Shown here in pieces: positions 56,954-64,000 of a stretch of 64,000 bases of DNA; position 1 is the first letter of the stretch, and the number at the start of each line of letters is the position of its first letter. Origin of the DNA: Dactylonectria macrodidyma (lineage: Eukaryota > Ascomycota > Sordariomycetes > Hypocreales > Nectriaceae). The stretch is taken from NCBI GenBank assembly GCA_020744425.1, contig JAGMUV010000018.1:1426001-1490000 (forward strand). Reading direction: 5' to 3'. The notes under the pieces are model-generated. The model was not told the DNA's origin and made no database searches. It saw only the letters and a program-made list of their open reading frames with translations. Both the position numbers and the translations under genes were made by a program.

Positions 56954-58806
56954 AGTGCTGTGGAATAAAGCTGTCGTAAAAGTAGGCGGTGCGAAACGGG
57001 GGGGACCTTGCAACAAGCCGTGAAAATGAAGCAGCGGGGATTCTTTGCATGGAAGGATATTAATCGTTATTTGACTTCGGAGACAGATGCAAGTCCGAGA
57101 GTGCCGTAAATGCCACGCCTTTTATAACCGCCAAAGCCAAGCCGTCAGTAGGATCCTGCATCATCCGACTCGCTGCGTCAGAAGGTTGGCCCACTGAAGT
57201 GCCGATGAACCACCAGTCGGCAGCGCAAACGGAGTACCCACACTCACACGATATCGTGACACAGACAAGCCATCTTACGAGGGAGATGCCTTGTATTCTT
57301 TGGGAAGTGGTGTTACTTTGCTATCTTCAATTATTGAGCCCCACTGAAAGTACCATGTTCTAACATCTAGCGAGGCGAAAACCCGGATTTCTTCGTCCGC
57401 AGCTCGATGACCCAGCTGTTAGTAGGTACCCGTCACCTCGAGAGACAGCTTCCATCTTCTCCCCCCTCACCAATGCGGCCGCTTCACCCAACCCCTCAAT
57501 TCAACCCCTCAAATACCACAGTAATCGTGCCGATCATATAGCGTAACCTGGGGAAAAGACCGGCATGGCGCCTTCGCCAATGAGGACAACAAAGTTATGG
57601 AGCTTCCCCAGGGCAAGGCAAGTGCTATCCCCGAAGCGTCTGCAATAAGCTCCCGTGCTCCCTCCTCGTTCCTCGTCTACCCCTCCCTTCCCTTCCTCTC
57701 ACACCTTGCCCCGCTTTGTCTTGGTCTGTCTGCAAGCCGCTGGCACTCGAAGATGTTTCCGCTTGTCCGCTTGAATGTAATGAAAAAAGCACTGTAAATT
57801 GCTGGGCGGAAAGTTCATTCATGCGCGGTAGGCTTTTGGTCCTGACAGTGCTGCTGTGCAATAAGGCTCGACATGTCCCATTACAGTCTAATGACTTGAG
57901 CGGCTTACTGGTGTGGAGAAGAACTTATCCCGCGGCCATGGAATATTATCAATATTGAAAGTGTCCTTTTATTAGAAAAGTCACTAGCTTCTTCTCTGCC
58001 AGTGGCATATAACGGCTTATTGAAGTCAACTAAAGAATCTGGGGTAAATCATCACCTAGGAAAACATGTTCCGAGCGTCACAAGACACTCGATACTTGAC
58101 ATGGATATCGCAGCAAACTTACAGAATGTGACTTCATGAAATGACTCGAAGCCGTGACTACCTCTTCTACTGTGATACTCTAGCTTTTTCCATGGATCGG
58201 AGAGGGTCCGCATCGGACCCGATCCGACCAGTCGGCTCCGCTCAGGACGGCTCCAAGTCGTCAATTGTTTCGGGTCCGCTGCCGCTGATGCATGTGCCCG
58301 GCATTCAGCAAGCAGTCTAAGCTCATGTCGGATTTTATTTATCGAGACATGCGTCCGCAACGACAGCTAGGCGGTGACTAAGTTAAAATTTACCAACTCC
58401 GGCTAATCCGCCAGCGCTAAGAGACGGCCGACGTTGCGTCACAATTCTATCTCAGGGTGTGGACTCTGCCCATAGTCTAGCGATCGTTTCTGGATATTGC
58501 ATACGACACCATTGATTCCAGTTGGATGGTGCTTTAGACACAAATATCTTCGTGGCAGCCATGACTGCGCTTTATGCCATGAGCCTGAACAGCGCAATGA
58601 TAGGTACTAGACGGACCACAGATTTGACTCGATGAACGGTGAATTCAGGTTCTACATTCTAGTATACGCTTAGGATGAACACGTCGCACACGAAGGTGTG
58701 CTACGAGTTGTCTGAAACCATGCACCTGAATTAAGCTTAGTTAAAGTACAGAGGAAACCTGAATAAAGATGCCCCCCATAGATTGTGACCCCATACGCTC
58801 GACGTC
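56954..58806. other. Intergenic DNA with a Zn2Cys6-type palindrome
   Basis: No gene is supported in 1.85 kb. A perfect 17-bp palindrome-like site, GGGTCCG-CAT-CGGACCC, is at 58204-58220. It is about 1.25 kb upstream of the dehydrogenase start and 0.6 kb beyond the 3' end of the P450. Confidence 0.4.
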
Positions 58807-60837
58807 CTAGTAGTTCATACTCTCAAGAACCTTTGAGTCGCTTTCCTCCCATGGGAACTTTTGTTCAATCGATCGGATCAGCTTCTCGTGCTCAAGGGAT
58901 CGCGGCTTGATCTGAGCCTTGAAGGGTTTAGGATGGCTGACGACTCCAGAGGTGAACTGGACGTTGGCATTAACCTCTTTCCCATCCTCAATACCCTTGC
59001 TAATGCTGAAAACTGCCAGAACCTGGGCAATAGTGAGGTATAGAGTGCTGTCGGCTAGGACGCGGCCCGGACAAATGCGGCGTCCGAAACCAAATACAAA
59101 CTTGCCCGGATCTGGCGCTGGAACGTAGCCATCCTTTTCTAAGAATCGCTCTGGCTTGAACGACATGGGTTCGTCATAGATTTCTGGGTCGTGTGTGAAG
59201 TGCCTAGAATGATGCAATATTAGAAACTCGTGCCAGGTGGCTTTGGCATAGTGGTTTTCTGGTATGAGGTACATACCAGACGTTGGGAAATACCATGGAA
59301 TCTTTCGGGATAAAGTATCCCTCACAGACATCATCCGCGGTGCTCGTATGAGGGAGGCCCATTGGTGCCACGGGATGCCAACGAAGAACTTCCTTAATCG
59401 TAGCCTCAATGTACGGCAAATTTGGACGATCCGAAGAATCCGGCAGTCGACCACTGCCAATAACACGGTCAATCTCTTCTTGTGCCTTTCGCTGAACCTC
59501 GGGAAACACTGTCATGGCTAAGAGGAAGCAAGCAAGCGCCGACACCGTCTGTCAAGAATTAGAGGCTTATTTCTTAGACCAGACTTATTGACCAGTAAGG
59601 GAGACCCACGGTATCAGCTCCTGCTGTGTACAGCGACATGGCCGACCATTTGTTTGTGAACTTCTCCTCAGGAGTCGAATCACCCGCCTCTAGCAGTCGG
59701 GAAAGAAAGGATGAATCGTCCTTTCCCTGTGCCATTTGATGTTTGACAAAAGCGTATGGCTTCTCGATGACATCGCTAAGCTCGGCTCTCCATTGTCGAG
59801 CGATTTTCTGGAAACAGGCTCCAGGGAACCATTCAGGAACATATCTCACTGCACCAGTAAGCCAATCGGTACGACAGCGTGCTACTTCCGCCGCAAAATG
59901 AGCAAGATACTTACAAAATGGCATCAAGTCGACCATGAAGGCCCCAGGAACACCGGCGCGTGCAAACTTATCCATCGCATCGCCAGCAATGTCAATCAAG
60001 ACATCGTTCTTGAACGGCTCCGCGGTATAGCCATAGGCGATTTTCAAGATGATTGTACCCACTTCCCTGTAGAAGTATGGCAAGTCAGTAATAGTGCCCT
60101 AGAAATGGACCATCCCGGGAGGGAGGTCAAACTGACTTCCTTATTTCGTTCACAAAGTTGTCCGGCTTCTCTAGGAGGTGCAGTAGAAAATGTCCAGCCT
60201 CAGCTTCTTGCAGCGTATTATACTGTGTCACCACTGCTTTGGAACCAATGATACGACTCATGTTCTTGCGGTATGTCCGGAAGCGATCGTTGTACTGGGA
60301 AAGCCCAAGAGAATTCTCCCAGCCCAGCCTGAAAGAAGATTGCGTTAGTCCATGTGCCAAATCCTTTGTGAAGCCGCCATGTGACAGATGCCGAAGGGAG
60401 CCTGCTTGCTTCACGCGTACATTTCACCTGCGAAGATCTGCCTTGGTCTTGACGAATGCTTCACTGATCGCTTTTCAAGCAGCTCAAATGCGAGTTCCGC
60501 ATCGTTAACGATGACCAAGGTTTGCCCCATCACCGTTACAGAGCTAATTGGACCTGTCGGCGCCAAGCGACACCATGCATTAGTTGAAGAATCCTACTCA
60601 AATCGAGTCTCATCTAGACGAACCATAAAGTTCCTTGTGTTTCAGCCAGTGATGTGCCTCAAGCACGCCCGGCTTCGGCAAGTCGTTCAAGTTCCCAACC
60701 AATGGTAGTCCTTTGGGGCCGGGGGGTAGAGGACGGCAATTGGCATTCTTCAGCTTGCCCAGGATAGCATTGACAATGAATACAGCAACGAGGCCAATGC
60801 CTAAGCTGAGAAGGAGCGTTGAGGGACCCATTTCCAT
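58807..60837 (-). CDS. Cytochrome P450 monooxygenase
   Basis: A second membrane-anchored P450, again of the O-methylsterigmatocystin-oxidoreductase-like type. It starts at the ATG 60837 (MEMGPSTLLLSLGIGLV), has an N-terminal helix and the hinge PLPPGPKGLPLVGN. About seven exons follow on the minus strand, ending at the TAG 58807-58809. Landmarks are YTAGADT/TVSALACFLLA (I-helix, split by an intron near 59550-59610), KEVLRWHPVAPMGLPH (ExxR), FKPERFL, and the heme loop FGFGRRICPGR with its Cys ligand. All core motifs are intact. Exon borders in the 60.1-60.6 kb part are approximate. Its substrate is unknown. Confidence 0.88.
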
Positions 60838-62814
60838 CACAATTGAGGATGCAATGTAGATGAACTGTTAGAAATGAGGAAACCCAGACCCAGCTCAGTC
60901 GACATTAATTTGAAGACACAATGTTCCATCTGGTTAGCCCCGAACCCCCGCGGAAGCAACCCCCCCAGCTCCTTCTTCCCTGTTCGGGAAGAACGAATCA
61001 AGACTGATGCATTGTCACTGATTCGGCATCTTTTGGCACCTTGATTGTTCACATGTTGCAGCCAAAACCAAGGAAGGCTGAGGTTGATTCAAGCATTCAT
61101 TATACTACATATGTGCACTGGCCATTGCACGTTACTTGTGCTCCTCACTCTCGTCCCCACTGCAGACTGCACACTGTCGTTTATCACTCAGAACAGCTGG
61201 CTGAGATTGGGGCACGAGTAGAGGGCGAGTAGATGGCCGCGCGGGGTCGAGCGAGGCCTGCCTGCGTCGTATTGCTGCTTTGATTCGGCAGCATATGCAA
61301 GCTTCAGGAGAATGCGATACCGGCATTCACTTGAACACGTTATCTAAGAAATTGGCAGGGATCTGATTCCTCATGGTTGCGTGCTACGCTATCTCACCGA
61401 GGATCCGCGAATCCTCTACCTCAGATTCCCACCGACGCGTCGAGTTTTGCGAGATGTCACAATTTTCGGCTCGTCGTTTTTATAAGTGCTTTTTTCGTGG
61501 GTAGCATTTGCGGCGTGGGTCGCCACCGTGTTCCCTGTCAGCTTCAACAAGCGAGGTACGGAGAAAAAGATCCGTCTTTTTCATTGTCCAATTAATCCCG
61601 CACCCCATAATAGCCCCCAGAATGACCCCCAGAATGGCATTCTGCAGTCAGATATCCTTGAGGTTGGTTCTGGTTCATCCGGTTGCTTACACGGGAGAGA
61701 TCTCGGTTGCATCGGGGTCTCAGCTGAATAGATGAGATACTGAGATCATCTTGGCATTTCTTTCCCTTCCTTCTTTTGTGTTATGGTCTGAACCGTGTAA
61801 TATGATCACACTATGGAATGTTCATAAAGCTGGCGACAGGTTTCTGATATTGGCTGCGCAATTAGGACACTTGGAGACCTTCCCCTCTACGGAGGCCAGC
61901 CAACCAGTCTGCTTTTCTGTGGAGCGGCGAATATCGGCGGTAGTCTTTCGTCTTCTTCAGTAGCTGCCTGATTGCCATCGCGTGCTTCTTATTGCTTTTG
62001 GCCGTTGAAACATCGCAGCTCTTAGCACGACGCTAGATTGCCCATTGAGCGCCCAAGTCGAGATGCACTGCAAAGGAGAGGTGAAGGTGGAGATGAAGCA
62101 CACGAAACCACCAACAGAAAGCCTGCCGCGGCGTCTCGAGAAATCTTCATCATCCACTGTGGCGTCGACTCGAATGTGACACCTCTCTTTAGGAGGTGGG
62201 TCAAATTCTGCAACGTCTCTCCGAAAGAGGATCTCATTCATGCATGCATGCACAAAAATTTCAGCTAAGCAACGGCGCCCTCAGAGTCGTACCTTGATTC
62301 GAGAATCACAAACGGACTCGTCGAGGTTTTAACGCATCAGAAATGATCAGTTAGTTCCAGAAAAAGCATTCAAAATCACCGCTAGGCTTCAAACAATTCT
62401 TCTTGCCCATTGTGGAAGCAAACCCCGAGTCCCATGTAGCATTTTGCTGTTTTGCTCCCAATGTGCACAACGTATCCATGGTCTATCCCTACATACGCAT
62501 CATCATTGCCCAGGGATGCCATTCAAGCCACGTCGGACCTGTGTCGTGGGTCTTTCATTGGGTGGTTGAGCAGTCAGCGATCTGCGGTCCGCCAGCCCCC
62601 ATCTACATCCCACCCACGGCTTCCCAGATCTCGCCTTAGATCTGAAACAGGTTCGCATGAGTTAAATGTCGAAGTCTTTCCCATCCTTCTCATCATATTT
62701 TGCCTGCCCTTGAACAAGTCTTCGTTAATACTTTGCCGTTATTGTTCGCCAAGCAGATGGTTCGTTTGCTTTCAATACATCTGCACCAAATTTGCTGGCA
62801 CAATTACAACCATC
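60838..62814. other. Intergenic DNA, probable receptor promoter at the right
   Basis: Only short frames on both strands, none with recognisable motifs. I see no repeat ends, tRNA or retroelement trace. Confidence 0.4.
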
Positions 62815-64000
62815 ATGCATTGGTACACTGCATTTGGCGCTTTTGCAATCTTATTGAGGAGTACACAGGCCCAAGACGATCTCATGTCTTCGCTCCCCGA
62901 GTGCGCTGTGAGTTTCCCTGCATCCTATGCGCTGACATCAGGTAATTTTTATCAAGATACTGACACTCTTTTACTCCAAGGCCCAATGCTTTGAGCAGAG
63001 TGTTTCGACTTCGTCTTGTTCCCCTTCAGATATTCCATGTCTTTGTCTCGATACGACTTTCCAAGGCGTCGCACAAGGCTGTCAGGCTCTGAACTGCACC
63101 GTCAAAGAAATCTTAAGTATGTCCACCCTTCTAACCACATATTGTGATATTTTGAACCCATTCCGAGCTAGAATTTGTCAACTAATCTGAGCTCAGTATC
63201 CACAAATGCCACGCTAGCAGCGTGCGGCGTCCCTCCCGGCAATCAATCGGCCACCATCATTGCCATCCCAGCAGCATTCGGCTCACTTGCGATTCTAATG
63301 GTTCTGGTTCGCATTTTCGGCCGAATGTGGATTACGAAAATCGATCTGGATTGGGATGACTACTTAATAGTAGCGGCAATGGTGAGGAATAGCATGACAT
63401 CCCCCGATCTCTTCGGCTGTGATGTGTTGCTAACGTCTTGCTGCCCAGGCATTCGCCTCAGTTTTGAATTTTGTATGCTTTCCCAGCAAGTTTCACCACA
63501 CCATACTCCTCTTGGTATCGCGTCACATCACTGACCTTGGATCTAGTGGCCTATCATGGAATGGGCAAGGACTTTTGGGCAATATCGTTCCCTAACATCG
63601 ACATGACTTTGAAGGTAAGTAACGAATAATAGAAGTTAGTACGCTAACGTAGGCTAACACTATATCAAGCTTCTCTATGTTGCCGAAATATTCTACATGG
63701 TCGCAGAAATGCTCGTTCAAATGTCCCTCCTAGCTTTCTATGTCCGAGTCTTCCCGGGAGCCTCCGTTTTCGTCAGAAGGAGCTCTTGGGTTCTATTGGG
63801 CATCGTTGGATGTTTTGGTGTCGCGAATACATGTGCAATGATCTTCCAGTGCACTCCGGTACCATTTTTCTGGACTGGATGGGCTGGTGAGACTGCTGGA
63901 ACGTGTATTGACATCAACCTCTTCTCCTGGATCCGCGCAGCCATCGAAATTGCCATCGACGTAGCAATCATCTCGTTGCCACTACCAAGCGTCATCAAAC
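62815..64000 (+). CDS. CFEM-domain PTH11-like receptor (partial, runs off the window)
   Basis: A fungal G-protein-coupled-receptor-like protein of the PTH11 class with an extracellular CFEM domain. A signal peptide (MHWYTAFGAFAILLRSTQAQ) is followed by the CFEM domain with eight Cys: ECA, AQC, SC, PC, LC, GC, NC and AAC, spread over exons 1-3 (62815-62907, 62981-about 63115, from about 63197). The transmembrane part begins SATIIAIPAAFGSLAILMVL and includes the family block DLDWDDYLIVAAM, a further exon AYHGMGKDFWAISFPNIDM, and LLYVAEIFYMVAEMLVQMSL. The sequence ends inside a helix at IDVAIISLPLP. The 3' end lies beyond the window. PTH11-like proteins sense surface cues in plant pathogens, but most have no known ligand. 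Confidence 0.85.

Noticed and set aside
1..64000. CRISPR arrays, rRNA, tRNA genes, bacterial-type operons
   Set aside because: There is no regularly spaced repeat array and no convincing cloverleaf with A and B boxes apart from the weak boxes in the SINE-like units, and the gene structure is eukaryotic throughout.

Overview
The window is nuclear DNA of a filamentous ascomycete (Pezizomycotina; I would guess a sordariomycete, but the sequence alone does not fix the order). The evidence is short spliceosomal introns of about 45-90 bp with GTRNGT donors and CAG/TAG acceptors, Zn2Cys6 regulators, CFEM/PTH11-type membrane proteins, PNP- and SesB-type NACHT proteins, DUF3716, and C:G to T:A decay of a retroelement that looks like repeat-induced point mutation (RIP).

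Layout. 0.8-2.4 kb: a rhodopsin-domain membrane protein. 3.5-8.2 kb: a dead NLR (phosphorylase domain, NACHT, then a conserved fungal C-terminal module) broken by frameshifts and stops. 9.3-22.3 kb: a metabolic cluster of P450, HSL-type esterase, membrane SDR, Baeyer-Villiger monooxygenase, secreted ACMSD/6-MSA-decarboxylase-like amidohydrolase and a Zn2Cys6 regulator. No polyketide synthase, peptide synthetase or terpene cyclase is visible. The enzyme set suits oxidation of an alcohol to a ketone, oxygen insertion, ester or lactone hydrolysis and decarboxylation. 23.9-33.0 kb: three long orphan genes, one with a DUF3716-like cysteine cluster. 33.4-40.9 kb: a second cluster of PhyH dioxygenase, Zn2Cys6 regulator, class II aldolase/adducin and amino-acid permease, built as two divergent pairs.

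42.3-50.7 kb: three levels of nested mobile DNA. A RIP-mutated Copia LTR retrotransposon (5-bp duplication AGACA, 299-bp LTRs) carries a hAT transposon in its right LTR (8-bp duplication ACTGACCC), and the hAT carries a SINE-like retroposon (14-bp duplication). A second, unrelated SINE-like retroposon with a (CAA)n tail lies at 17.8-18.1 kb.

51.4-55.0 kb: an intact SesB-NACHT NLR. 55.7-57.0 kb: a 2,3-butanediol-type zinc alcohol dehydrogenase. 58.8-60.8 kb: a second P450. 62.8 kb to the window edge: the 5' part of a CFEM-domain PTH11-like receptor.

Exon borders were read by eye from splice signals and frame continuity. Family assignments come from recognised motifs, not from database searches. 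I saw no rRNA, convincing tRNA gene or CRISPR array.
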